From the NCBI GenBank assembly GCA_046483125.1, contig JAWODU010000025.1, forward strand, positions 1 through 28,351: DNA of 28,351 bases, given 5' to 3'. Below are positions 21,822 to 28,351 of this stretch, piece by piece. The translations under genes were made by a program, and so were the position numbers. Under the pieces are notes generated by a model that was given only the letters and a program-made list of their open reading frames with translations, was not told the origin of the DNA and made no database searches. The DNA is from JAWODU01 sp046483125. Lineage in GTDB: Bacteria; Verrucomicrobiota; Kiritimatiellia; UBA8416; JAWODU01. Within the stretch, counting starts at the first letter, position 1. Every line of letters begins with the position of its first letter.

Positions 21822-22748
21822 ATGAATCAGAATATCCCGCGGGTTCCTGTCATCCTTGACACGGACATAGGAAGCGATATCGACGACACCTGGGCTCTGG
21901 CAATGTTACTACGCTGTCCAGAGCTGGATGTTCGGCTTGTTGTATCCGACACGGGACACACCGAATATCGGGCTCGCATCATTGCGCGACTTCTCGAAGT
22001 TGCGGGACGACCCGACATCGCCGTAGGGGTAGGCATCAAACAGACGGACGAAAGTGGACCTCAAGCGCCTTGGGTAGCCGACTACGAACTGGAGTCATAC
22101 CCAGGGACGCTTCATCATGATGGCGTCAAAGCGATAATTGATACAATCGAGACCTCTCGGGTACCCGTGTCCCTGGTCTGTATAGGCCCGGTGACGAATA
22201 TCGCCGAAGTCCTTCGCAAAGCGCCCCATGTCGCGCCCAAGACACGTTTCGTTGGAATGTATGGCAGCATCCGCAAACATCATGAAGATAAAGACGGCCC
22301 CATTGCAGAATACAACGTCAAGCAAGATGTGAAGGCCTGCCAAGCTGTTTTTGAAGCGCCGTGGCTCGATATGACCATAACCCCGCTTGACACATGCGGC
22401 CAGATCAGACTCCGCGGGTCCAAGTATGCGGCGATTACGAGAAGTCGTGGCCCGCTATTGCGTGCCGTGATTGAGAATTACCGCGTTTGGCTCAACGGCA
22501 AGCCCGATGTGGGAAGCAGTATTCTTTTCGATACTGTGGCAGTTCATTTGGCCTACTCCACTAAATTCTTGGAAATGCAGAAAATGGGGATCAAAGTGAC
22601 TGATGATGGATTCACTGTACAGAATGATGACAGCAATATGGTCAACGTAGCATTGAACTGGACCGACCTTGAAGGATATGAGAACTACCTTGTACAACGG
22701 TTACTCGGAAAGAAATCAATGGCCAACAGGCCAATGCGGACGCACTGA
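21822..22748 (+). CDS. Inosine-uridine preferring nucleoside hydrolase family protein
   Basis: A 308-residue hydrolase that would split ribonucleosides to base and ribose. The N-terminus VILDTDIGSDIDDTWAL has the family calcium site (Asp13, Asp15, Asp19, Asp21, Asp22), with VCIGPVTNIAEVL and YNVKQDVKACQAVF further on and DTVAVHLAY near the end. The ATG at 21822 follows AAAGGAAG; a TTG eight codons earlier is less likely. Codon use is less GC-rich than in the lipid operon, in line with transfer. Downstream comes the sulfatase relic after 42 bases. The substrate is unknown. It could work with the pyrimidine salvage genes or, as members near sulfatases do, in a secreted or scavenging pathway, but no signal peptide is present. 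Confidence 0.88.
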   Translation: MNQNIPRVPVILDTDIGSDIDDTWALAMLLRCPELDVRLVVSDTGHTEYRARIIARLLEVAGRPDIAVGVGIKQTDESGPQAPWVADYELESYPGTLHHDGVKAIIDTIETSRVPVSLVCIGPVTNIAEVLRKAPHVAPKTRFVGMYGSIRKHHEDKDGPIAEYNVKQDVKACQAVFEAPWLDMTITPLDTCGQIRLRGSKYAAITRSRGPLLRAVIENYRVWLNGKPDVGSSILFDTVAVHLAYSTKFLEMQKMGIKVTDDGFTVQNDDSNMVNVALNWTDLEGYENYLVQRLLGKKSMANRPMRTH

Positions 22749-22790
22749 AGCGCGCCGTCGTTCTCCTTGAGAATTGAAAAGGAGAAGTGG

Positions 22791-23239
22791 ATGAACCAGC
22801 CGAAACCGAATATTCTGATGATAACCTGTCATGACATCGGCCAGCATCTGGGGTGCTATGGAGTTGAATCTGTCCTGACAAAGAATCTCGACGCTCTGGC
22901 ATCCTAAGGGGTCCGTTTCGAAAATTTCTATTCTACATCGGCCGTCTTTTCGCCCGGCAGGGGGAGCCTGCACACCGGCTCGATATCCACAATCGAATTG
23001 ACTCACGGGGCTTACACACACTCCTTGGTGGTGGAAGCTCAACGATAGAGAGCGGCATACCGCTGCCATCCTTAGCGATCTAATGACATAGGCTCAAAGC
23101 CGGAGCATGCTTCAGTTGTCAATCAGCTATCCGGAAGCCTGCTGGACTGGATGAAACAGACAGGGGCCCTCTTCTCGAAGGTCCGCTCAAGACGCCCTAT
23201 TACGAAAGAGCGATCGCAAATTTATGGAATGCAGAATAA
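22791..23239 (+). pseudogene. Decayed sulfatase gene with internal deletion
   Basis: The frame starts with a good site (AAAAGGAG) and MNQPKPNILMITCHDIGQHL, then LGCYGV and LTKNLDALAS, a type I sulfatase N-terminus. Lesions: TAA at 22905-22907, where sulfatases have Gln or Glu before GVRFENFY; Phe (TTT, 22947-22949) in place of the formylglycine Cys in the CxPxR motif (AVFSPGRGSLHTG); a one-base insertion near 22978-22980, after which RYPQSN continues in the next frame; TGA at 22999-23001 where Gly is expected; then LTGLTHTPWWWKLNDRERHT and a TAG. The middle is missing. The remaining C-terminus from about 23105 (VVNQLSGSLLDWMKQTG, then after another frame change LLEGPLKTPYYERAIANLWN) ends at TAA 23237-23239. 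A live gene would have about 450-500 codons. Confidence 0.85.
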
Positions 23240-23246
23240 GGAGCTG

Positions 23247-23273
23247 AAGGCGACGCGGCAAACCGCGCGCCTT
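23247..23273 (+). other. GC-rich hairpin after the sulfatase relic
   Basis: AAGGCG-A-CGCGG pairs with CCGCGCGCCTT across a CAAA loop, 11 bp with one bulged base. It follows the old sulfatase stop by seven bases, where a terminator would lie, but no T-run follows. Confidence 0.55.
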
Positions 23274-23464
23274 AGGGCCTACGCAAAAATAACTTCACAT
23301 TTTGGCGGCCGATGCATCGCGGCCAGCAACGTTGCGAAAACACGAAATATCGGGAATATTCCTTTATTTTCGCGCCTTGCCGACCACGCGCCTCGACACC
23401 CGAATCTGTGAATTTATTTCTGCGTGAACCCTTAGCTCATTCGTTGGGTGCATCATAAAACGGG
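23274..23464. other. Non-coding stretch before mazEF
   Basis: No gene, RNA or IS end was recognised. Short palindromes occur, including CGATGCATCG near 23309 and GCAACGTTGC near 23327. It is likely decayed island DNA up to the mazE promoter. Confidence 0.4.
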
Positions 23465-23500
23465 TTGACGCTGATCGTCCGAGTAACTACATTGTAACTA
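23465..23500 (+). promoter_or_regulatory. mazEF promoter with direct-repeat operator and leaderless start
   Basis: TTGACG (23465-23470), 17 bases, TACATT (23488-23493). The mazE ATG begins at 23500, seven bases after the -10 box, about where transcription should start. GTAACTA occurs at 23483-23489 and 23494-23500, exactly 11 bases apart, across the -10 box. That is a plausible binding site for MazE-MazF autorepression. No Shine-Dalgarno sequence is present. Confidence 0.6.
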
Positions 23501-23754
23501 TGAAAGCAACCCTTGTCAGAATAGGAAACAGTCGGGGCGTTCGCCTGCCGAAGCCGGTAATCGAGCAGTGTGGTTTCGAGAAGGAGGTGGAGATGGAGGT
23601 GCATCACCATGAGTTGGTGATTCGACCCTCTTCGCAGCCGCGTGATGGGTGGGCCGGCGCATTCGCCCGGATGAACGAATGCGGCGACGACGAACTCCTC
23701 GACCGCGTCACGGAGACGGGACCGACGTGGGATGAGGAGGAATGGGAATGGTGA
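23500..23754 (+). CDS. mazE: Antitoxin, MazE/AbrB-fold
   Basis: An 84-residue antitoxin. The N-terminal swapped-hairpin DNA-binding domain begins MKATLVRIGNSRGVRLPKPV, the standard MazE opening, and EMEVHHHELVIRPSS completes it. The C-terminal part is acidic (ECGDDELLDRVTETGPTWDE), the segment that normally folds into the MazF groove. The start lies at the predicted transcript start. The 3' end overlaps the toxin start by seven bases. It probably represses its own promoter with the toxin. Confidence 0.9.
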   Translation: MKATLVRIGNSRGVRLPKPVIEQCGFEKEVEMEVHHHELVIRPSSQPRDGWAGAFARMNECGDDELLDRVTETGPTWDEEEWEW

Positions 23755-24071
23755 TCAACCGGTTTGAGGTATTCCTCATCTCACTTGATCCGACCCGCGG
23801 GAGCGAGATCCGGGAGACTCGACCCTGCCTGATCATCTCTCCCGACGAGATGAATGCCCACATCAGGACTGTCATCGTCGCTCCCATGACTACTAAGGGA
23901 CGACCATACCCAACCCGCGTGCCTTGCACGTTCCAAGGCAAACGCGGGCAGGTTGTTCTCGACCAGATTCGCACCGTGGACAAAACTCGTCTGGTCCACA
24001 GACTCGGAACGATTTCTACCAGTGTTCAGGCGAAGGTACTGAATGCACTTCAAGAGATGTTTGCGAAGTGA
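23748..24071 (+). CDS. mazF: Toxin, MazF/PemK-type endoribonuclease
   Basis: A 107-residue CcdB/PemK-fold RNase that cuts mRNA at short sequences. Visible motifs are RFEVFLISLDPTRGSEIRET, RPCLIISPDEMN, VIVAPMTTKGRPYPTRVP, and GQVVLDQIRTVDKTRL; the basic and polar residues in these loops form the active site in the family. The ATG at 23748 sits seven bases after AGGAGG; an ATG at 23742 is too close to that site. The frame is intact, so the pair is probably functional. It sits in the decayed island, where such modules often persist. Confidence 0.9.
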   Translation: MVINRFEVFLISLDPTRGSEIRETRPCLIISPDEMNAHIRTVIVAPMTTKGRPYPTRVPCTFQGKRGQVVLDQIRTVDKTRLVHRLGTISTSVQAKVLNALQEMFAK

Positions 24072-24143
24072 GGAGGACACTCAACAAGACGCCTGGACAC
24101 GTACGCTGAAAGGCCGTCGTCGTTCAAAAAACGAGTAAAATGC

Positions 24144-24326
24144 ATGATTATCGACAAGACACCTGAGCAGTTGAAGATGCCTTTTTCACTTTGGACTCGG
24201 CAGGCGGTACAGGAATTGATCGAGCATGCCTACGAGGTAAAAATGCCGATCCTGTCGGTCGGCAACTATCTTTTGCGATGGGGATTCAACCCTCAGCACC
24301 CGCGTAAACGTGCATATGAACAGTAA
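24144..24326 (+). pseudogene. IS630-family transposase relic (winged-helix segment)
   Basis: A 60-codon frame reads IIDKTPEQLKMPFSLWTRQA, then VQELIEHAYEVKM and YLLRWGFNPQHPRKRAYEQ. This is the HTH_33-type middle part of IS630/Tc1-like transposases (PFALWTREAV, VGRYLKRWGF, RAYEQ). The upstream helix-turn-helix and the whole DDE catalytic domain are absent, and a TAA comes directly after RAYEQ. The fragment cannot be active. Its last bases form the start region of the next gene, so a deletion joined them. No terminal repeats are visible. Confidence 0.8.
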
Positions 24327-25356
24327 CCTGCGGCCATTAAAAAGCGGCTGCTGGACACCCGTCCGACTTGTTTCGGTTATCGCGGCGGCCGTCTTGCTGT
24401 TTCACGGGTGCGTGGTGTCCGGTCCGCGGACAGTTTCGCCGTCGTCTTCAGACACAAACCTGACCTTTGTGTATCTTCACGGTTTCGGAGGAATAAAGAA
24501 AGACCCGGCCTTCTGCGATAATCTTAAAACATTCATTGACGAGACGGAATGTGACTGCGAAGTGCGCAACTACGAATGGGACTCGGTGGATATTGCAATC
24601 ACGCGGGCCGGCGCGAACTGGCTGGAAGCCGAAAAAAGGGCCGACGCTGAGGCCGTAAGATTCAAGAAAACGGTTATTAACAGCTTTGAAAGACAGGGCA
24701 CGCCATACGTGCTGGTTGGCTTCAGTATCGGGAGCAGGGTTATCCTGCGCGCCATGGAGGATTCACGGGGCAGTCTGAAATTCCTGAGAGGGATTTATTT
24801 TCTCGGTTCCGCGATGACTCGGGATACGTCCATCAATCCGGAATACCTGCCCGACGGCATGAAAATAATCAACTATCACTCTCCCTTGCGGGACAAGGTT
24901 CACCGGATGGCCTTTAACTTCATGGAGGACAAACCCGCCGGAGGATGCGTGGGATTCGGCGATGAGAAAGTATTTGAAAACTACGCCGTGTCCTGCACTC
25001 ACGCGCACAAAGGTGTCGGGGTGCACATCGATTATTCCCAACTGGCGCACGCAATAGGGTATATCGCTTTGCTTAAGGAAAGAATAATGATCCCGGGCGA
25101 AACCTCTTTTAACGTCGTTACCCCGGTTGGAGAAGGCGACGTATGGTGGAACAAGATACTAAGGATGGAATACGTTGTTGACGGCGAGAAGAACACGCTT
25201 GAAATCGAACAGCACAACATTAACGCGGACTATTTCCGCGCGGTAGCAGTTTCGCCCGACGGAGACCGCCGCAGGGTCGCGCGAGGCAGCAATATCCACG
25301 CTATCCTGGAGGAACTGGATGTAATGCCGGCGTCCTATTGGCGAAACCGCGAATAA
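24316..25356 (+). CDS. Probable lipoprotein, DUF726-like alpha/beta-hydrolase
   Basis: A 346-residue protein from the ATG at 24316. A signal segment (VRLVSVIAAAVLLFHGCVVS) ends in a lipobox-like LLFHGC, so Cys is probably lipidated, though Phe at -3 is unusual. The hydrolase part starts with LTFVYLHGFGGIKKDP (oxyanion turn) and has the nucleophile elbow LVGFSIGSRVILRAM, close to the DUF726 pattern GFSLGARV. An acid and His are not certain; His in GVGVHIDYSQLAHAI is a candidate. Residues 270-346 form a beta-rich tail (VVDGEKNTLEIEQHN). The start has no clear ribosome site and lies in the IS630 relic, so the original 5' region may be lost. The gene overlaps or abuts the following membrane protein. 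The substrate is unknown. Confidence 0.7.
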   Translation: MNSNLRPLKSGCWTPVRLVSVIAAAVLLFHGCVVSGPRTVSPSSSDTNLTFVYLHGFGGIKKDPAFCDNLKTFIDETECDCEVRNYEWDSVDIAITRAGANWLEAEKRADAEAVRFKKTVINSFERQGTPYVLVGFSIGSRVILRAMEDSRGSLKFLRGIYFLGSAMTRDTSINPEYLPDGMKIINYHSPLRDKVHRMAFNFMEDKPAGGCVGFGDEKVFENYAVSCTHAHKGVGVHIDYSQLAHAIGYIALLKERIMIPGETSFNVVTPVGEGDVWWNKILRMEYVVDGEKNTLEIEQHNINADYFRAVAVSPDGDRRRVARGSNIHAILEELDVMPASYWRNRE

Positions 25357-25409
25357 AACTCCTTTCGGATCCTTCGGTTAATTGTTACGATAACCGCGGT
25401 GTACGAACA

Positions 25410-28016
25410 ATGGAAGCACTGCGCGACATAATCCGGAAAATCGAACTGCTGTTACTGCTCTCGGTTCTGCCGCTTGTCGGGATATTGCTGGCGCGGAAGC
25501 CGCTGTCACGTTACCTGGAATTTCCTCCTGTTACCCTCTACGTAAAACACGCAGGCTTCTCATGGACCGTGTTTGCCGTACTTTCCGTTCTTATTATAGC
25601 TGTAGCGGCACCCTTCATTGCGCGGGTACTGAGAGCGAAACCCGGCGACCCGCCGCCCCCTGCCCGTCATCCGTTCCCATGGTGGTTCTGGGCCGGACTT
25701 GTTCTCGCGGCCGGTTCCTGGCTCATGGCCTGGACGCGGTTTGACTGGTTTGAGCCCCTTCAGAGCTTTACTTTCTCGCCGATCTGGCTCGGCTACATTC
25801 TGACGGTAAACGGGCTGACCTTCAGGCGTACGGGACACTGCATGCTTCGTGACAGGCCGGCATATTTCCTGGCGCTTTTTGCGGTAAGCGCGGTTTTCTG
25901 GTGGTATTTCGAGTATCTCAACCGCTTCGTTCAGAACTGGCACTACAGGAACGTAAACCAGCTTTCTCCTTTGCAGTATTTCGTCTTCGCGACGTTTCCT
26001 TTTTCCACGGTACTGCCCGCGGTACTGGGCACAAAGGAACTGCTCGCTTCGTTCCCGCACCTCGGCGCCGGACTCGATAACTTCGTCAAGGTACCCGCGA
26101 CCCGGTCCAGGGCGCCCGCCTGCGTTCTGCTGGTCCTGTTCTGCGCCGGGCTGGCGGTAATCGGCGTGTGGCCGGATTACCTGTTTCCCCTTCTGTGGGT
26201 GTCGCCGCTGTTCATTTTGACTTCCTTTCAGGCCGCCAGCGGCCGGAAAACCGTGTTTTCTCCGCTTGCCCGGGGAAACTGGCGCGAAATCTGCCTGCTT
26301 GCTCTTTCTGCGCTTATCTGCGGCTTCTTCTGGGAAATGTGGAACTACTACAGCTTCACGAAGTGGAAATACACCGTGCCTTTCGTGAACAGGTTCAGAA
26401 TTTTTGAGATGCCGGCCCTGGGATACTCCGGCTACCTGCCGTTCGGACTGGAATGCGCCGTAGTGGCAAATTTCGTTCTCGGAAGACGCGAAAAAGACAC
26501 TGACCGGCCTTTGCCTTCGCGGGGCAGACTCTCGCGGATTATGAAGTACTCAAACGCGGTCATCCTGTGTTTGCTCGCCGTTTACTTTTTCCTGGCGCCC
26601 GGCTTCCTGGTCGTCCGGCACCTGTCTGATCCGGACATAGGGGGGAAGAGAATTCCGCGGATAGCATGGAACCTGCACCGCGATCTCACTCCCCGCTACG
26701 AACGCTGGGCCAGAGCGCGGATAGCTTCGGGCAAAGCGGGCCATCTCCCCCTTTACGACGTACCCAGTACGGAATGGCCCATGTTCGGTTCGGTTTATTA
26801 CCTGTGGGCCACTGAAGCTCTCCAGGAAGCGTGGGAAGAGGGCATCAGCCTTTCGGATGAGGCGCCGCGCGTTTATGCCCGCGCCACGATAGAAGCCGCC
26901 GTCGATTTGATCATGGACCCGGTTCATCACACCTGGGTCAGAACTCACTGGGGCCGCGACTATATGCGCAATGAGAACGTTTTTTTCCGGTCACTTATAA
27001 TTGCGGGACTTACCAGCAGGGAGAATCTCATACGGGACGGGAAGTACAACGCCGCCCTGCTCGGTCACGTGGACTCTCTGGCGTCCGAACTGGACGCCTC
27101 ACCCCACGGTGTTCTGGAGGACTACCCGGATGAATGTTATCCGATAGACGTTCTTGCCGCGATCGCCTGTATCAAACGCGCCGATTCGGTGCTCGGCACC
27201 GATCACGCCGATTTTCTGGAGCGGTCAATCCGCGCTTTTGAAGGCGATATGCTCGACGGCTGCGGGCTCATACCTTACCTCGTTGAAGATGATACCGGCA
27301 GAATACTGGGACCCTCGCGGGGTGTGGGTAATTCCTATACCCTGATATTCGCTCCCGAACTCTGGCCGGAAAGGGCGAGAGAATGGTACGCGCGCTACGA
27401 AGAACATTTCTGGCAGGATACGTGGTGGGCCTCGGGTTTCCGGGAGTACCCGCGTGACATGGAACCGGAGTTTGCGGATTACATCGGTGTCCGGCTTTAC
27501 TACGATGTTGACGCCGGACCCATAATAGGCGGATTCAGTCCCGCGGCAAACGCCTTCGGGCTGGCGGCGGCCAAAGTGAACGGAAGGCTGGACCACGCCT
27601 ATACGCTTGGAACACAGGTGATAACCGCCTCCTGGCCCCTGCCGGACGGCAGTCTGCTCGGCCCGAGGATACTTTCCAGCAGGGAGCACGCTCCGTATCT
27701 CGGCGAGGCCTGCATGCTTTTCTTCCTGGCTCAGCGGCCGCGCCCGTCCGCCGAAATCGTCACCGGCGGTCACAGGCCGGGATGTGTGTATATCGGGCTG
27801 GTTTTCTACTTCGGCGTCGGCGCCATGATCCTGGTGTCCGCGATTTTCGGACTCAGTCGGTGGAAAAGAAACGCCGGCAATGCCGGATCTCCGTGCCCCG
27901 TACTCCAGTTCGGCGCGTGGGTGTGCCTTGTCGCCGGCGGCTGTGTGCTGTTCACAGCCGGATACGCCGGCTACGGGATGCTGGCCGTCCTCTTCGCCCT
28001 CTTCTTCCCCCGCTAG
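25410..28016 (+). CDS. Large polytopic membrane protein with C-terminal helical-barrel-like domain
   Basis: 868 residues from the ATG at 25410; a frame back to TTG 25338 overlaps the hydrolase gene and adds nothing recognisable. About 11 membrane helices fill residues 10-400, with aromatic-rich loops WWYFEYLNRFVQNWHY and CGFFWEMWNYYSFTKWKY. A soluble region (about 400-770) follows with a pattern of paired helices and conserved-looking blocks: WPMFGSVYYLWATEALQEA, WGRDYMRNENVFFRSLIIAG, EDYPDECYPIDVLAAIACIK, GVGNSYTLIFAPELWPE and SPAANAFGLAAAKVNGR. This suggests an (alpha/alpha)6 barrel of the linalool dehydratase/isomerase or glycosidase kind. Two to three helices close the protein. No family name is certain. 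It is probably co-expressed with the hydrolase. The stop TAG lies in the palindrome at 28007. Confidence 0.75.
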   Translation: MEALRDIIRKIELLLLLSVLPLVGILLARKPLSRYLEFPPVTLYVKHAGFSWTVFAVLSVLIIAVAAPFIARVLRAKPGDPPPPARHPFPWWFWAGLVLAAGSWLMAWTRFDWFEPLQSFTFSPIWLGYILTVNGLTFRRTGHCMLRDRPAYFLALFAVSAVFWWYFEYLNRFVQNWHYRNVNQLSPLQYFVFATFPFSTVLPAVLGTKELLASFPHLGAGLDNFVKVPATRSRAPACVLLVLFCAGLAVIGVWPDYLFPLLWVSPLFILTSFQAASGRKTVFSPLARGNWREICLLALSALICGFFWEMWNYYSFTKWKYTVPFVNRFRIFEMPALGYSGYLPFGLECAVVANFVLGRREKDTDRPLPSRGRLSRIMKYSNAVILCLLAVYFFLAPGFLVVRHLSDPDIGGKRIPRIAWNLHRDLTPRYERWARARIASGKAGHLPLYDVPSTEWPMFGSVYYLWATEALQEAWEEGISLSDEAPRVYARATIEAAVDLIMDPVHHTWVRTHWGRDYMRNENVFFRSLIIAGLTSRENLIRDGKYNAALLGHVDSLASELDASPHGVLEDYPDECYPIDVLAAIACIKRADSVLGTDHADFLERSIRAFEGDMLDGCGLIPYLVEDDTGRILGPSRGVGNSYTLIFAPELWPERAREWYARYEEHFWQDTWWASGFREYPRDMEPEFADYIGVRLYYDVDAGPIIGGFSPAANAFGLAAAKVNGRLDHAYTLGTQVITASWPLPDGSLLGPRILSSREHAPYLGEACMLFFLAQRPRPSAEIVTGGHRPGCVYIGLVFYFGVGAMILVSAIFGLSRWKRNAGNAGSPCPVLQFGAWVCLVAGGCVLFTAGYAGYGMLAVLFALFFPR

Positions 28017-28108
28017 GGTCAGACCTTTATTTTTTATTTTGACGGTGGTATCTTTAAGAATGTTACCGTTTGATAAAATAAAAAATAAAGGTCTGACCCT
28101 AGCGGGGG
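28007..28108. mobile_element. 102-bp palindromic element (MITE- or REP-like)
   Basis: Two perfect 34-base arms (28007-28040 and 28075-28108) face each other around a 34-base centre. The arms start CCCCCGCTAGGGTCAGACC and continue with an A/T-rich TTTATTTTTTATTTT stretch. The centre has a shorter imperfect inverted repeat, ACGGT...ACCGT. The palindrome is too long and symmetrical for an ordinary terminator, though its RNA would form a very strong hairpin. GGGTCAGACC-type ends recall palindromes linked with IS200-like REP transposases (RAYT); this is from memory and not checked. The stop codon of the membrane protein lies in the left arm. Confidence 0.7.
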
Positions 28109-28249
28109 CTTTCCGGGGAAAATGATTTCTTGCCGCGGGAAAGCGAAATGTTCGATTATTCATACTATTTGTACCTTTTCGATCGTCTTTAGTAATGGGA
28201 AGGAATAATATTCAGCTCTCAGGCAGCGGCAGAGAGAAAGGTTGCTGAT
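28109..28249. other. Leader region before the right-edge gene
   Basis: No gene was recognised. The segment is less GC-rich than its surroundings around 28150-28210. I see no clear -35/-10 pair. AGAGAAAGG at 28232-28240 could be the ribosome site for the next gene. Confidence 0.3.
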
Positions 28250-28351
28250 ATGGGGGTTCGGATGGTGATAAGGGCGTTAATGTTAATAACGTGCGGTTCA
28301 GCCGCGGGTGCGGAGGAAGACGGCGCCCTTACATGGAATGACTGCGTGAGG
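28250..28351 (+). CDS. TolC-like outer-membrane factor, N-terminus (partial)
   Basis: The first 34 codons are visible; the window then ends. MGVRMVIRALMLITCGSAAG forms a signal peptide with a likely cut after AAGA, followed by EEDGALTWNDCVR. The LTWxDCVR word just after the signal is the usual opening of TolC/outer-membrane efflux proteins (LTLxECVRxALxxNP). A second in-frame ATG at 28262 is possible. Assignment rests on this short match. Confidence 0.45.
   Translation, partial: MGVRMVIRALMLITCGSAAGAEEDGALTWNDCVR

Noticed and set aside
23274..23464. Small RNA or further gene before mazEF
   Set aside because: No promoter-terminator pair and no start codon with a ribosome site; only short palindromes.
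27225..28163. A 312-codon open frame on the minus strand opposite the membrane protein
   Set aside because: It runs antisense to a strongly protein-like gene, has a low-complexity Arg/Pro/Gly composition, no motif and no ribosome site. Such frames are expected in GC-rich DNA.
1..28351. tRNA, rRNA, CRISPR array or replication origin
   Set aside because: No cloverleaf-like sequence, rRNA block, regularly spaced repeat array or DnaA-box cluster was noticed on reading the window; a covariance-model scan could still find something I missed.

Overview
This is a GC-rich bacterial chromosome segment with tight operons and Shine-Dalgarno-led genes. A twin-arginine redox protein, a probable lipoprotein, a probable TolC-type export protein at the right edge and a carbohydrate-sulfatase relic point to a Gram-negative cell. 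The mix of sulfatase debris, palindromic dispersed elements and integrase/IS relics reminds me of the PVC group (Kiritimatiellota/Lentisphaerota-like), but no marker gene here proves that. No rRNA, tRNA or CRISPR array was seen.

Left edge (1-2321, mostly + strand): the end of an IS3-family element, then a promoter and two PfkB-family sugar kinases, one ribokinase-like and one KDG-kinase-like.

Core (2345-16080, all - strand): a fatty-acid synthesis supercluster. In transcription order it holds rsmD, coaD, a DUF177 gene, rpmF, plsX, fabH, fabD, fabG, acpP, a terminator-like attenuator, fabF, a DUF362 Tat protein, a NapH-like polyferredoxin, accD, a ParB-domain protein, accA, and a fusion of an oxaloacetate decarboxylase/pyruvate carboxylase-type carboxyltransferase with an AccB-type biotin domain. 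No accC or free-standing accB is present. The fusion sits with both acetyl-CoA carboxyltransferase subunits, so malonyl-CoA could be made by biotin-dependent transcarboxylation from an oxo-acid such as oxaloacetate instead of ATP-driven bicarbonate fixation. This is the strongest candidate for an undescribed system in the window, and it is an inference.

Middle (16197-21530, + strand): a divergent promoter drives a sigma-factor-like protein and an unrecognised partner. After these come ssb (two well-formed start sites), a pyrimidine nucleoside phosphorylase, cytidine deaminase and a PIN-PhoH ATPase. The salvage genes overlap by 4 bases at each junction.

Accessory island (21531-24326): decayed and foreign-looking DNA. 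It holds an integrase-like N-terminal relic, a 6-bp tandem repeat, a promoter whose transcript would begin with two strong hairpins ahead of a nucleoside hydrolase, a sulfatase pseudogene whose lesions can be read individually, a MazEF toxin-antitoxin pair with a possibly leaderless start, and an IS630 transposase relic.

Right part (24316-28351): a DUF726-like serine hydrolase, probably a lipoprotein, and a large polytopic membrane protein with a helical-barrel-like domain. Then come a 102-bp near-perfect palindrome carrying the stop codon of the preceding gene, and the first 34 codons of a TolC-like gene.
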